The translations under genes were made by a program, and so were the position numbers. Below the pieces are notes generated by a model that was given only the letters and a program-made list of their open reading frames with translations, did no database searches and was not told the origin of the DNA. From contig JANWJU010000035.1 of NCBI GenBank assembly GCA_025451775.1, forward strand, positions 1 through 39,685: a stretch of DNA of 39,685 bases, read 5' to 3'. This DNA comes from Terriglobales bacterium. Lineage in GTDB: Bacteria; Acidobacteriota; Terriglobia; Terriglobales; SCQP01. Every line of letters begins with the position of its first letter. Positions within the stretch are counted from its first letter, which is position 1. Shown here one piece after another: positions 25,790 to 34,421 of the stretch.

Positions 25790-27062
25790 AAGGCAGAAAT
25801 ACCTCGAAGGTGGCGCCGCTGTCGTCCCCGGCGTCATCACGCAACCGGACATTGCCACCGTGCTGGTCGATGATCTTGGACACAATGGCGAGGCCCAGGC
25901 CGACGCCGGTGGGTTTGGTGGTAAAGAACGGATTGAAAATCTGCTCCCGCAGCTCGCCTGGCACGCCGGGACCGGAGTCGCGGAATTGAATGACGGCGCC
26001 CGGCCTGCCCGCATCCTGAGCGGCGGCGGCGGCGATCGAAACGTGGAGCACCCCCGGCGTGGCCCGCACGGCGCCGCCCGCGGCCGCCGCCACGGCTTCA
26101 GGTTGCGCCATCGCTTCAAACGCGTTGGTGGCGAGGTTGGCGAAGACGCGCTCGATCATGGTTGCATCCAGCGTCATCTTGGGCAGCCGGGCGTACGCCC
26201 GCTCAACCTGGATGCCGGTACCCGGCCACCGCTCCTCGGCGTCGGCGAGGGCGCGGTCAAGCAGGGTGGCGAGGTCGACCGTCTCCTGTTGCAGCTTCAG
26301 CGGCCGGGCAAAATCCAGAAACCGCGTGACCAGCATGTTCACGCGGTTGACCTCGCTGGAAATGTATCCGGCCAGCTCCCGCGCCTCGCTCCCGCTGCTG
26401 ACGCTGGCGGTGGCCAACATCTCCGCCGAACCCTTGATCACCGCCAGCGGATTGCGGATTTCGTGCGCCAGCCCCGCCGAGAGCTGCCCCAGCGCGGCCA
26501 GCCGCTCGGCGCGCTTCGTTTCGGCTTGGGCGCGCAGCAGCAGGTCGCGCTGCCGGCGCGTCTCCATCACAAAGCGGTTGATAATCAACGCCAGCAGGAA
26601 AAAGAAGAAGATGCGCAGCGCCAACTCGTCGAGCGCCTCGGGCACCAGTTGGTAGTGTTCCAGCGCCGGCCACAGATACGAACAGTAAGCGCCCGAAGCG
26701 AGCGCCGTCCAGCCCAGCGTGCCCCACGGGCCGAACAGCATCGCCGCCGTGACCACCGGAATATAAAAGATGGGGTAATAACTGCTGTTGATGGCGATTT
26801 GCCCGGTATGGCCGATCAGCAGCGTGGCCAGGACAATCTTGATCAGCACGGCCCACGCCGCGCCCCGCCCTGGCGCCGCCGCCAGCAGCCGTGTCTCCAA
26901 CAGTTGAAACGCCGCCAGCGCGGCCAGGATCATCTGCTTGTGGATCTCGCCCACCGGCGGCAGCACCGCCAACCCGGCGAGAAAGATCAGCCACAACAGA
27001 TCCATCCAGGTCAATGACCTGGCCCACCGCCACCCCCCAGGCCGGCGCGCTGCTTCTGCCAC
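25764..27062 (-). CDS. Membrane-bound NtrB/AtoS-type sensor histidine kinase
   Basis: This 432-residue kinase has several N-terminal membrane segments (about 20-165, including [64 protein letters not shown]). A short linker, an H-box [14 protein letters not shown] with His200 and a HATPase domain ([50 protein letters not shown]) follow. HEIRNPL is typical of kinases that pair with NtrC regulators, and its gene overlaps one by 26 bases. GTG at 27062 was chosen because GAGGAGG lies seven bases upstream; ATG at 27005 is the alternative. Ligand is unknown. It follows murB by two bases, hinting at a cell-wall or envelope signal. Confidence 0.92.
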   Translation of the reverse strand: MAEAARRPGGWRWARSLTWMDLLWLIFLAGLAVLPPVGEIHKQMILAALAAFQLLETRLLAAAPGRGAAWAVLIKIVLATLLIGHTGQIAINSSYYPIFYIPVVTAAMLFGPWGTLGWTALASGAYCSYLWPALEHYQLVPEALDELALRIFFFFLLALIINRFVMETRRQRDLLLRAQAETKRAERLAALGQLSAGLAHEIRNPLAVIKGSAEMLATASVSSGSEARELAGYISSEVNRVNMLVTRFLDFARPLKLQQETVDLATLLDRALADAEERWPGTGIQVERAYARLPKMTLDATMIERVFANLATNAFEAMAQPEAVAAAAGGAVRATPGVLHVSIAAAAAQDAGRPGAVIQFRDSGPGVPGELREQIFNPFFTTKPTGVGLGLAIVSKIIDQHGGNVRLRDDAGDDSGATFEVFLPYVHHPDRG

Positions 27063-27064
27063 CG

Positions 27065-28141
27065 CTACACCTCCTCGCCGGGGTGGAAGCCCAACTGCAC
27101 CGGCTCGGGTTCCAGCCGAATGCCAAAGCGCGCGTCCACCGCGAGCTGGATGCGCCGCGCCAGCCCCACCACGGCGGTGGCGCGGGCGTGATCGCGGTTC
27201 ACGATCGCCAGCGCATGCTGCGGCGATAGCCCCACCCCGCCCGCCAGCGCCCGGTAGCCTTTCGAAAATCCCGCCTGCTCGATCAACCACGCCGCCGGCA
27301 CCTTGATGCCTGCCCTGCCAGCGGCGAACTGCGGGATCGGCCCTTCCACCCGCGCCGCGAGATTCGCCCACTCCCCTGCACTCAAAACCGGGTTTTTGAA
27401 AAACGATCCCGCGCTCCGCACCTGCCCCGCCAGCATCGCCTTGCCGCGCCGAATGTCGAGCACCGCCTCCCGCACCGCCCCCAGCGCTGGCGCTCCATCC
27501 GGAAAGCGCCGCCGCAGCTCCGGGTAGCCAATCTCAGCCGCGCCGCCTGGCCGCAGCTTGAAGCCCACCCTGGTAATCACAAATCGTTCCCGGTCCATCT
27601 GGTTGAACCGGCTCGACCGGTATTGAAAACCGCAGGCGCCCGCCTCCAACTCCACCCACTCGCTCTGCGCCCGGTCCCATGCCCGCACGCGCGTGATCGC
27701 CGAGGCGACCTCCTGTCCATAAGCGCCGACGTTCTGCACCGGCGTCGCCCCCGCCAACCCCGGAATACCACTCAGGCACTCGATGCCCGCCCATCCCCGC
27801 GCCACGCCCGCCGCCACCACGTCGTCCCACAACTCGCCCGCTCCCGCCTCGAGCACGCCCTCACCCAGTTCGCGCGATTCGCACGACTCGCACGAGTCGC
27901 ACGAGTCATAGATGCCGCCGATGGCCATGTGCAACACCAGCCCGGCAAAGCCGTGATCGCTGACCAGCAGGTTGCTGCCCCCGCCCAGCACAAACACGGG
28001 CAGGTCGTGCGCCTCCGCCCACGCCACCGCCGCCGGCACATCCGCTTCAGCTTTCAGCTCGACAAAGTACCGCGCCCGCCCGCCCACGCCCAGCGTGGTG
28101 CGCTCCGCCAACTCCACGTGTTCCTGGATCTGCACTCCCAA
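27065..28141 (-). CDS. murB: UDP-N-acetylenolpyruvoylglucosamine reductase MurB
   Basis: The 358-residue flavoenzyme reduces enolpyruvyl-UDP-GlcNAc to UDP-MurNAc in peptidoglycan synthesis. FAD-binding motifs are TTLGVGGRARYFVEL and VFVLGGGSNLLVSDHGFAGLVL. The type I loop NVGAYGQEV, the YRSSRF motif, the catalytic Ser in GSFFKNPVL and a C-terminal Glu region (GIRLEPEPV) are present. The start is uncertain: TTG at 28141 is used, with GTG at 28135 equally possible. Residues 79-90 form a Cys/Ser/Asp/Glu microrepeat not expected in the family. The gene heads a murB-kinase-NtrC cluster. Confidence 0.94.
   Translation of the reverse strand: MGVQIQEHVELAERTTLGVGGRARYFVELKAEADVPAAVAWAEAHDLPVFVLGGGSNLLVSDHGFAGLVLHMAIGGIYDSCDSCESCESRELGEGVLEAGAGELWDDVVAAGVARGWAGIECLSGIPGLAGATPVQNVGAYGQEVASAITRVRAWDRAQSEWVELEAGACGFQYRSSRFNQMDRERFVITRVGFKLRPGGAAEIGYPELRRRFPDGAPALGAVREAVLDIRRGKAMLAGQVRSAGSFFKNPVLSAGEWANLAARVEGPIPQFAAGRAGIKVPAAWLIEQAGFSKGYRALAGGVGLSPQHALAIVNRDHARATAVVGLARRIQLAVDARFGIRLEPEPVQLGFHPGEEV
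27872..27907 (-). repeat. 9-bp tandem repeat inside murB encoding Asp/Glu-Ser-Cys
   Basis: The plus-strand sequence alternates GACTCGCAC and GAGTCGCAC units with small changes. It encodes the residues DSCDSCESCES at positions 79-89 of MurB. The unit length keeps the reading frame. Confidence 0.8.
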
Positions 28142-28159
28142 AGCATAGCGCCAGCCCAG

Positions 28160-28612
28160 CTACGCCTGCGCGCGCTCACCCAGCGGGTTAACGACTTCGA
28201 GATCCGGCCCGGCCCAGCGCGCGAAGTGCCGCAGGTTCCAGGTCACCAGCGTCTGCACCCCCGCCTTGCGCGCGCACGCAGCAATGATGAAATCGTGAAT
28301 TTGGCCGCCAGTAATACCCAATCCAGCACCGGCACGGACCGTCTTGAGCCGCTCCTCTGGAATCAAATCGACCAACTGCGCTTGTCCGGCCCAATCTTCG
28401 ATCAGCGTCCAAGCCTCGTCGGGCCGAAAACGCAGCGGCGGAGGCGAGCGTGTGAGCACGCTATACGCCTCCTCCACGCTGTGCATCGCGATGATGAGCG
28501 CTTGCCCCACTGATCTACGCCTGGCATAATCCGTGCTCGTGGCGGCGTAATGCTGCTGGCTCGTTTTCGCCAGCGCCACTAGGCAATTCGTGTCGTAAAG
28601 AAAGCCGTTCAC
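28160..28612 (-). CDS. vapC: PIN-domain toxin VapC
   Basis: The 150-residue PIN ribonuclease has the acidic metal ligands in FLYDTNCLVAL (Asp7), HSVEEAYSVLTR (Glu47/48) and GGQIHDFIIAACA (Asp107). The terminal TLVTWNLRHF strand is common in VapC. It is probably a toxin that cleaves tRNA or rRNA and is held by the VapB partner. The start is a GTG that overlaps the antitoxin stop (GTGA). It lies 18 bases ahead of murB on the same strand. Confidence 0.92.
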   Translation of the reverse strand: MNGFLYDTNCLVALAKTSQQHYAATSTDYARRRSVGQALIIAMHSVEEAYSVLTRSPPPLRFRPDEAWTLIEDWAGQAQLVDLIPEERLKTVRAGAGLGITGGQIHDFIIAACARKAGVQTLVTWNLRHFARWAGPDLEVVNPLGERAQA

Positions 28613-28884
28613 GATTCCGGCTCGTCAATCACCCCGCGCGAGTTTCTATCCTCCTCGATCCATTGATTAACCATCTCGTGGGTAATCGCCGGAGAGCCTG
28701 GCGGCGGGACAAACACGAGCAGACCATTGCGCCGCTCCAGCCGCGAGGGTGCGTGGGATACCTCGATCTCGATCTTGCCGTTTTCGGCTCGGATTTCGAG
28801 CTCGGTACCCGCCTGCAGCCCCTCCCGGTCGCGGATGGCTTTCGGAATGACAATCCGCCCGGCACCATCAATGGTAACTGTCAT
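28609..28884 (-). CDS. vapB: AbrB/SpoVT-fold antitoxin VapB
   Basis: This 91-residue protein begins MTVTIDGAGRIVIPKAIRDR, the standard swapped-hairpin AbrB DNA-binding fold, followed by GLQAGTELEIRAENGKIEIE. The C-terminal half (ITHEMVNQWIEEDRNSRG) is the acidic toxin-binding tail. It neutralises the VapC encoded next and should repress its own promoter. ATG at 28884 was chosen from the fold start; an in-frame extension upstream lies in the CDF gene. A large palindrome covers the start codon (28861-28899). Confidence 0.92.
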   Translation of the reverse strand: MTVTIDGAGRIVIPKAIRDREGLQAGTELEIRAENGKIEIEVSHAPSRLERRNGLLVFVPPPGSPAITHEMVNQWIEEDRNSRGVIDEPES

Positions 28885-28899
28885 ACCATTGATCGTACC
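28861..28899. promoter_or_regulatory. Inverted repeat over the vapB start codon (candidate operator)
   Basis: The arms are 28861-28876 and 28884-28899, matching at 14 of 16 positions. The inner 10 bp (ATCAATGGTA / TACCATTGAT) are perfect, and a 7-base centre separates the arms. It overlaps the vapB ATG (28882-28884) and the proposed -10, as expected for an autoregulated toxin-antitoxin operator. Confidence 0.65.
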
Positions 28900-28919
28900 A
28901 TCACCAATGCCATCTTCAA
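28892..28919 (-). promoter_or_regulatory. Candidate vapBC promoter
   Basis: On the minus strand TTGAAG (28914-28919) and TACGAT (28892-28897) are 16 bases apart, each matching consensus at 4 of 6. The -35 overlaps the stop codon of the CDF gene. The predicted transcript start falls at or within a few bases of the vapB ATG, suggesting a leaderless message. Confidence 0.45.
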
Positions 28920-29887
28920 TGGGCGTGGCGGTGGCCGGCCGCGCCGGATTCCGGGAGCTGGCAGCCGGCGTGGCTGATCTCGCAGCCGGCGTGCTCGAAC
29001 TGCAGGGTGGCGTGGCGGATCTGGTAGCGCTCGGCGAGCAGGGTGCAGAGCCGAAGCCGGATCTGGTTGCTGACCGAGGGGGGAATATCGGCGATCTGCA
29101 CATGGGCGCTCATGGCGCGCGCCTGCGAGCCCAGGCTCCAGATGTGCAGGTCGTGGATGGCCTCGACGCCCTCGACCGCCGCCATCTCAGCGGCGACTTC
29201 ATCCGCCTGCATCCCCGCCGGCGTGGCCTCGAGCAGGATGTCCAGCGTCTCCTTGAACACGCCCCAGCCGGAGACCACGATCAACCCGGCAATCACCAGC
29301 GACAACAGCGGGTCGAGGATCACCCAGCCGGTATGCGCGATCACCAGCGCCGCCAGGATCACCAGCGCGGTAGCGAAGGCGTCGCCCACCATATGCAGAA
29401 ACGCCGACTGCACATTCACGTCCCGCTGGCCGTGGTGATCGTGCCGGCCGGAGGACTCCAAGCCCAAAGCAATGGCGGCATTCATCACTAACCCGATGAT
29501 GGCCACCCAAAGCATGGGGCCAGTGGCAACCGCCGCTGGGGCGCGCAGCCGCCCCACCGCCTCCACCACGATCAGCACCGTGATCACGAACAAGCTGACC
29601 ACGTTCACCAGCGCGCTGAGCACGCCGGCGCGATGATAGCCGTAGGTCTTGCTCGCCGTCGCCGGCTTGTGCTGCAGGTAGACACCCACCCAGGTCAAGC
29701 CCAGCGCCAGGCAGTCGGTCAGGTTGTGCCCCGCTTCCGAGACCAGCGCCAGCGAATGGGCGCGCAGGCCGACCACAAACGCCAAGACCACGTAGGCGAG
29801 CGTGGCCGCCGCGCTAGCCAGGAGAAGGGCTCTGGCTTTGCCCCCGCGGTTCTCGGTGGAACCGTGGCGGTGGGCGTGCTGGTGCAT
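28916..29887 (-). CDS. Cation diffusion facilitator (CDF) metal exporter
   Basis: This 323-residue protein is of the CzcD/ZitB type. Its N-terminus is His-rich (MHQHAHRHG). Six membrane segments contain the two zinc-site motifs H-x-x-x-D: HNLTD (His54, Asp58) and HMVGD (His165, Asp169). A cytoplasmic domain begins near EATPAGMQADEVAAEMAAVEGV and contains IHDLHIWSLGSQARAMSAHV. The C-terminus ends in GHRHAH, another probable metal-binding stretch. It exports Zn2+ or related divalent ions by proton antiport. AAGGA is 3 bases before the ATG. It is divergent from mfd and 31 bases upstream of vapB. Confidence 0.94.
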   Translation of the reverse strand: MHQHAHRHGSTENRGGKARALLLASAAATLAYVVLAFVVGLRAHSLALVSEAGHNLTDCLALGLTWVGVYLQHKPATASKTYGYHRAGVLSALVNVVSLFVITVLIVVEAVGRLRAPAAVATGPMLWVAIIGLVMNAAIALGLESSGRHDHHGQRDVNVQSAFLHMVGDAFATALVILAALVIAHTGWVILDPLLSLVIAGLIVVSGWGVFKETLDILLEATPAGMQADEVAAEMAAVEGVEAIHDLHIWSLGSQARAMSAHVQIADIPPSVSNQIRLRLCTLLAERYQIRHATLQFEHAGCEISHAGCQLPESGAAGHRHAH

Positions 29888-29913
29888 CTGTCCTTAGTCT
29901 AGACCGGTCGCTC

Positions 29914-29922
29914 TGATAAAAT
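29914..29922 (+). promoter_or_regulatory. Extended -10 promoter element ahead of mfd
   Basis: TGATAAAAT fits TGn plus TAAAAT (5 of 6 to TATAAT). The start would be near 29929, giving a leader of about 24 bases before the ATG. The -35 (TTAGTC at 29894-29899) is poor, as is common with extended -10 promoters. Confidence 0.55.
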
Positions 29923-29952
29923 CAGGGTCTTGCGCCCGCCTCTCCGCACGCG

Positions 29953-32900
29953 ATGACCCTCCCCTTCCTGCGCGAGTTTTTTTTGACGCTGGCGCGCCAA
30001 GGGCCGCTCCCGGCCGCGGTCGAGCGTCTGCACCCCGGCCCCGCTCCGGTCGCCCTCAGCGGGCTGACACCCTCGGCCCAGATGTTGGCGGCGGCGCAGT
30101 TGCAGCGCTTGGCCCGCCGCCCGGTGGTGCTGATCGTGCCCGACAACGCCACCGCCGAGGCGTGGCGCGATACCTTCACCACCTTCGTCGACCTCACGGC
30201 CAGCCCTTCCTCAGGCCCCGCCTCCAACCGCGAGGAGAACGAACGGCCGCTGATTCTGCCCAGCTTCGAGGTGGATCCCTATGAAGGTCTGTCGCCGCAT
30301 CAGGAGATCCTGGAGCAGCGCGCCTTGGCGCTCTGGCGTGCCGCCGAAGGCTGGCCCTTCCTCATCGTCCCGGCGGTGGCGGCCATCACCCGCCTGGGCC
30401 CGCCCGATCGCCACCGGCGGGCGGCGCTGCGCCTGCGCCGCGGCGACTTCCTCGACCTGGAAGGCTGCGCCGAGCACCTCGCCACCGTCGGCTACCAGCG
30501 CCAGGATCCAGTCGAGATGCCGGGGCAGTTTTCCATCCGCGGCGGCTTGCTGGATGTGTTCAGCCCCGAGTCGCCGCGCCCGGTGCGCATCGAGCTCTTC
30601 GGCGACGAGATTGAGTCGTTGCGCGAGTTCGACTCCGCCACCCAGCGCTCCATCCCCAACGAAGTAGCCGAAACCTGGCTGCTCCCGCTGACTTCGGTGC
30701 CGCTGTTCCCCGAGCTGCGCGAGAAGCTGGGCGAAGCGCCCGCGCCGGGATGGGAGTTCCGCGTGCCCGCGCTCGAAGCTTTTGACCATGCCATCCTCGA
30801 CTATGGCGCGCCGCCGCTGGTGGTGCTGTCGGAGCCCGAGGCCATCACCGCCGAACTCGAGCGCTGGTGGCGCCGCCTGCGCCAGCGCGCTCCCCAGGCA
30901 ACCGGCGCGCTCGCGGTCGCGCCCGAGTCGGTCTACTTCACCCCCGAGCAGTGGGACGAGCGTCTCCGGCAGCACCTCCGCGTCGAGCTGCGCGAGTTGG
31001 CGATCCAGGCCGTAGATTTGGGTGAAGACGTGCCCGCGATCGACGACTTCATCCCCTTCCCCTCCCGCCCCGCGCCCCGCTACTACGGCGCCATCGCCCG
31101 CATGATGGAGGAGGTCCGCGCCCAACTCGCCGCCGGCCAGCGGCTCGTGTTTCTGGGCGCCAACCCCGGCGAGGTCGAGCGCTTGGGCGACCTGTTCACC
31201 GAATACAGCGTGCCCTTTCAGTTTGGCGCCCGCCCCGCGCGTTCCGGCACCGACTACCTCGCCGAAAAGGCCTTCTTCAGCCCCGCCGCGGCGGCGGTGA
31301 TCGTGGCCCAAGGAGCCCTGCTGCGCGGCTTCACCCTCTCCGGCCAGCAACTGACCGTCTTTGGATCGAACGATTTGTTCCAAGAGGACGCGCTGGGCGC
31401 CCTGGGATCGTTAGCCCCGCCCGCGCGCCGCGGCGCCGCCTCCAGTTTTCTGAGCGACTTCCGCGACCTCTCGCCCGGCGACTACGTGGTCCACGTCGAG
31501 CACGGCATTGGGCGCTTCCTGGGCCTCACCAGCTTCGAGACCGCCACCGGGCAGAGCGGCGAGTTCATGCTGCTGGAGTACGCCGACGCCGCCAAGCTCT
31601 ACGTGCCCCTGACCCGCATGGATCTGGTGCAGAAGTACCGCTCCGCCAGCAGATCAGAGGCCACCGACAGCGCCCCCGTGCTCGATCGCATGGGCGGCAC
31701 GCAGTGGGCGGCACGCAAGACGCGGGTGAAAAAGGCCATGCAGGACATGGCCGACGAACTGCTCAAGCTCTACGCCGCCCGGCAAGCTGTCCGCATCGCC
31801 GCCTGCTCCCCCGACGGCAATTTGCAGCGCGAGTTCGAGGACGCGTTCCCCTACACCGAAACCGACGATCAGCAGAAAGCCATCACCGATGTCCGCCAGG
31901 ATCTGGAACGCCCCCGCCCCATGGACCGGCTGGTGGTGGGCGACGTCGGCTACGGCAAAACCGAAGTGGCCATGCGCGCGGCCTTCAAGGTGGTGAGCGA
32001 CGGCCGCCAAGTCGCCGTGCTCGCCCCCACCACGGTTCTCGCCTTTCAGCATGAGCAGACCTTCCGCCAGCGTTTCCGGGCCTTCCCGATCAGCATCGGC
32101 CTGCTCAGCCGCTTCCGCACCAAGGCCCAGCAGAAGGAAACCATCGAACAGCTCGCGACCGGCAAGCTCGACATCGTCATCGGCACCCATCGCCTGCTGT
32201 CCAAGGACGTGAAGTTTCAGAACCTCGGCCTGCTCGTCGTCGATGAGGAGCAGCGCTTTGGCGTGCGCCACAAAGAGCGCATGAAACAGCTCAAGCGCGA
32301 GGTGCACGTGCTGGCCATGTCGGCCACCCCCATCCCGCGCACGCTCAATATGTCGCTCGCCGGGCTGCGCGACATGTCGGTGATCGAGACGCCGCCGCGG
32401 GACCGGCTGGCGATCCAGACGGTGGTGGCGGCCTGGAGCGAGCCGCTGCTGGCGGCGGCCATGCGGCAGGAGCTGGAGCGCGGCGGACAGGTCTACTTCG
32501 TCCACAACCGCGTCGACAGCATCTGGGAGATCGCGGCCCTGCTGCAAAAATTGGCTCCCGAGGCCCGCATCGCCGTCGGTCACGGCCAGATGGCCGAGGA
32601 CGAGCTGGAAAAAGTCATGCTCCAGTTCGTGCGCCACGAGGCCGACATCCTGCTCTCCACCACCATCATCGAAAACGGCCTCGACATCCCGCTCGCCAAC
32701 ACCATCATCATCAACCGCGCCGACCGGCTCGGCCTCAGCGAGTTGTATCAGTTGCGCGGCCGCGTGGGCCGCTCGAATCGCCGAGCGTACGCCTATCTGT
32801 TAATCCCCGCCGAGGCCGAACTGGCGCCGCTGGCGCGCAAACGCCTGGCTGCCATGCGCGAGTTCAGCGACCTCGGCGCCGGCTTCAAGATCGCCGCCCT

Positions 32901-33504
32901 GGATCTCGAACTGCGCGGCGCCGGCAACATGCTCGGCGGCGAGCAGAGCGGCAACTTGGACGCGGTCGGCTTCGACCTCTACGTGCAAATGCTGGAACAG
33001 ACGGTGCGCGAACTCAAGGGCGAGGCCGACGCCGACAGCATCGCGCGCGACATCGATCTCCAACTGCACTTGGGGCTCGATATCCGCATTCCGGCCGAGT
33101 ACGTGCCCGACGAAAACCAGCGCCTGCGCATGTACAAGCGCCTGGCGGAAGCGGAGACGGATGCCGCCCGCCAGGACGTCGCGCGCGAACTCGAGGACCG
33201 CTACGGTCCGCTGCCGGCGCCGGGGCGCAACCTGCTCGCCTACGCGGCGCTGAAGCCCACCTGCCGCGCCCTCGGCTTGCGCGCGCTGGAACGCCGCAAC
33301 GACCGGCTGTGGCTGCGTTTCAACCCCCGCTCCCGCGTTGACCCGGCCCGCCTCGCCGCATTTGTCGAGCGCACCCCCGGCGTCCAATTCTCCCCCGACG
33401 GCACGCTCAAGCTGCCCTTCACCGTGAACGGCGCCGCCGCCATCCTGGCCGAAACCGATCGCCTGCTCACCGCGCTCGGCGCCGCCATCGCCGCGCCGCG
33501 CTAG
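29953..33504 (+). CDS. mfd: Transcription-repair coupling factor Mfd
   Basis: The 1183-residue ATPase removes RNA polymerase stalled at DNA damage and recruits UvrA. Visible in order are UvrB-like N-terminal domains (SFEVDPYEGLSPHQEILEQR, FSIRGGLLDVFSPESPRPVR), the polymerase-interaction domain (LSPGDYVVHVEHGIGRFLGL), and RecG-like helicase motifs. These are Walker A GDVGYGKTE near residue 663, DEEQRFG near 763, SATPIPRTLNMSLAG, and ATTIIENGLDIP-type motif V. QLRGRVGRS and a C-terminal TRCF domain (DEDN-type IPAEYVPDENQRLRMYKRL) follow. Length is slightly above the E. coli protein. No Shine-Dalgarno is obvious. Its stop shares the CTAG palindrome with the convergent gene. Confidence 0.97.
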   Translation: MTLPFLREFFLTLARQGPLPAAVERLHPGPAPVALSGLTPSAQMLAAAQLQRLARRPVVLIVPDNATAEAWRDTFTTFVDLTASPSSGPASNREENERPLILPSFEVDPYEGLSPHQEILEQRALALWRAAEGWPFLIVPAVAAITRLGPPDRHRRAALRLRRGDFLDLEGCAEHLATVGYQRQDPVEMPGQFSIRGGLLDVFSPESPRPVRIELFGDEIESLREFDSATQRSIPNEVAETWLLPLTSVPLFPELREKLGEAPAPGWEFRVPALEAFDHAILDYGAPPLVVLSEPEAITAELERWWRRLRQRAPQATGALAVAPESVYFTPEQWDERLRQHLRVELRELAIQAVDLGEDVPAIDDFIPFPSRPAPRYYGAIARMMEEVRAQLAAGQRLVFLGANPGEVERLGDLFTEYSVPFQFGARPARSGTDYLAEKAFFSPAAAAVIVAQGALLRGFTLSGQQLTVFGSNDLFQEDALGALGSLAPPARRGAASSFLSDFRDLSPGDYVVHVEHGIGRFLGLTSFETATGQSGEFMLLEYADAAKLYVPLTRMDLVQKYRSASRSEATDSAPVLDRMGGTQWAARKTRVKKAMQDMADELLKLYAARQAVRIAACSPDGNLQREFEDAFPYTETDDQQKAITDVRQDLERPRPMDRLVVGDVGYGKTEVAMRAAFKVVSDGRQVAVLAPTTVLAFQHEQTFRQRFRAFPISIGLLSRFRTKAQQKETIEQLATGKLDIVIGTHRLLSKDVKFQNLGLLVVDEEQRFGVRHKERMKQLKREVHVLAMSATPIPRTLNMSLAGLRDMSVIETPPRDRLAIQTVVAAWSEPLLAAAMRQELERGGQVYFVHNRVDSIWEIAALLQKLAPEARIAVGHGQMAEDELEKVMLQFVRHEADILLSTTIIENGLDIPLANTIIINRADRLGLSELYQLRGRVGRSNRRAYAYLLIPAEAELAPLARKRLAAMREFSDLGAGFKIAALDLELRGAGNMLGGEQSGNLDAVGFDLYVQMLEQTVRELKGEADADSIARDIDLQLHLGLDIRIPAEYVPDENQRLRMYKRLAEAETDAARQDVARELEDRYGPLPAPGRNLLAYAALKPTCRALGLRALERRNDRLWLRFNPRSRVDPARLAAFVERTPGVQFSPDGTLKLPFTVNGAAAILAETDRLLTALGAAIAAPR

Positions 33505-34355
33505 GCGGCACTCGCGATGCAATCCTGTAGCGCCGAGGCGAGCGCCGGAAAGCGGAACCGGTAGCCGCAATCCGCCAGCTTGCCGGGCGCCACGCGCTGG
33601 CTCGACAGCAACACCGCCGCCGCGCCGCCAAAGACCAGCCGCAACGCCAGCGCCGGCAGCGGCAGGACCGCCGGACGGTGGAGCGCCCGCCCCAGCGCCC
33701 GCGCGAAATCGCGGCTGATGACCGCCTCGGGAGCAACCGCGTTCACGGGTCCGTGCAGCTGGCCGTTGCCCAACGCTTCCAGAATCACCCCCACCTCGTC
33801 CTCGATGTGGATCCACGGCCAGTACTGCCGGCCTGAACCGGCGGGACCGCCCAACCCCCACCGGAACGGCGGCAGCATCTGCGCCAGCGCCCCGCCGCGC
33901 GGGGCCAGCACCATGCCCGTGCGCACCAGCACCACCCGGATGCCGAGCGCTTCGGCCGCCACCGCCGCCGCTTCCCAGTCCCGGCACAACTGCGCCAGGA
34001 AGTCTTCTCCCGGCGGGCTCGCTTCGCTCAACAGCTCCGCGCCCCGATCGCCGTAGTACCCCACCGCGCTCGCCGATACCAGCACGCGTGGCCGCGGCTG
34101 CATGCGCTCCAGCGCCGCCACCACCTGCGCCGTCCGCTCGATCCGGCTGCTGCGCAACACCTCCCGCCGCCGCCCCGTCCACCGCCGGCCCAACAACGGC
34201 TCCCCCGCCAGGTTGACCACCGCCTCACAGCCCGCCAACATGGCCGCCGTGGCCACGCCGCGGCCGATGGGGACAAGTGCATCCCCGCGCGCGCTGAGCG
34301 CTGCAGTGAGCGCCCGTCCAATCAGTCCCGTCGCACCCGTAATGGCGATCTTCAT
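33501..34355 (-). CDS. TIGR01777 family epimerase-like SDR protein
   Basis: The 284-residue protein begins with an NAD(P)-binding motif MKIAITGATGLIGRALTAAL. Family stretches are EAVVNLAGEPLLGRRWT, ASAVGYYGDRGAELLSE, VLVRTGMVLAPRGGALAQML, PFRWGLGGPAGSGRQYWPWIHIEDEV and a C-terminal VLLSSQRVAPGKLADCGYRFRFP. These mark the TIGR01777/YfcH group, related to nucleoside-sugar epimerases and, in some annotations, to a cell-division inhibitor. The substrate is unknown. The gene is convergent with mfd, and both stops are read from one CTAG at 33501-33504. Confidence 0.92.
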   Translation of the reverse strand: MKIAITGATGLIGRALTAALSARGDALVPIGRGVATAAMLAGCEAVVNLAGEPLLGRRWTGRRREVLRSSRIERTAQVVAALERMQPRPRVLVSASAVGYYGDRGAELLSEASPPGEDFLAQLCRDWEAAAVAAEALGIRVVLVRTGMVLAPRGGALAQMLPPFRWGLGGPAGSGRQYWPWIHIEDEVGVILEALGNGQLHGPVNAVAPEAVISRDFARALGRALHRPAVLPLPALALRLVFGGAAAVLLSSQRVAPGKLADCGYRFRFPALASALQDCIASAA

Positions 34356-34421
34356 CGGCTGCGCCCCAATCTCAATTCTGCACCCTCACCCGCCCCCGGC
34401 CGTTTGGGGGCATCATTAGGC

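Noticed and set aside
25790-26119. In-frame N-terminal extension of the NtrC regulator by 110 residues.
   Set aside because: The extra residues are the kinase gene read in another frame; the receiver domain starts cleanly at 25789.
27872-27907. CRISPR-like array in murB.
   Set aside because: The units are 9 bp, contiguous and in frame; this is a coding microsatellite, not repeat-spacer structure.
31654-32637. Minus-strand open frame inside mfd.
   Set aside because: Antisense to highly conserved helicase motifs of mfd; no domain or translation signal seen.
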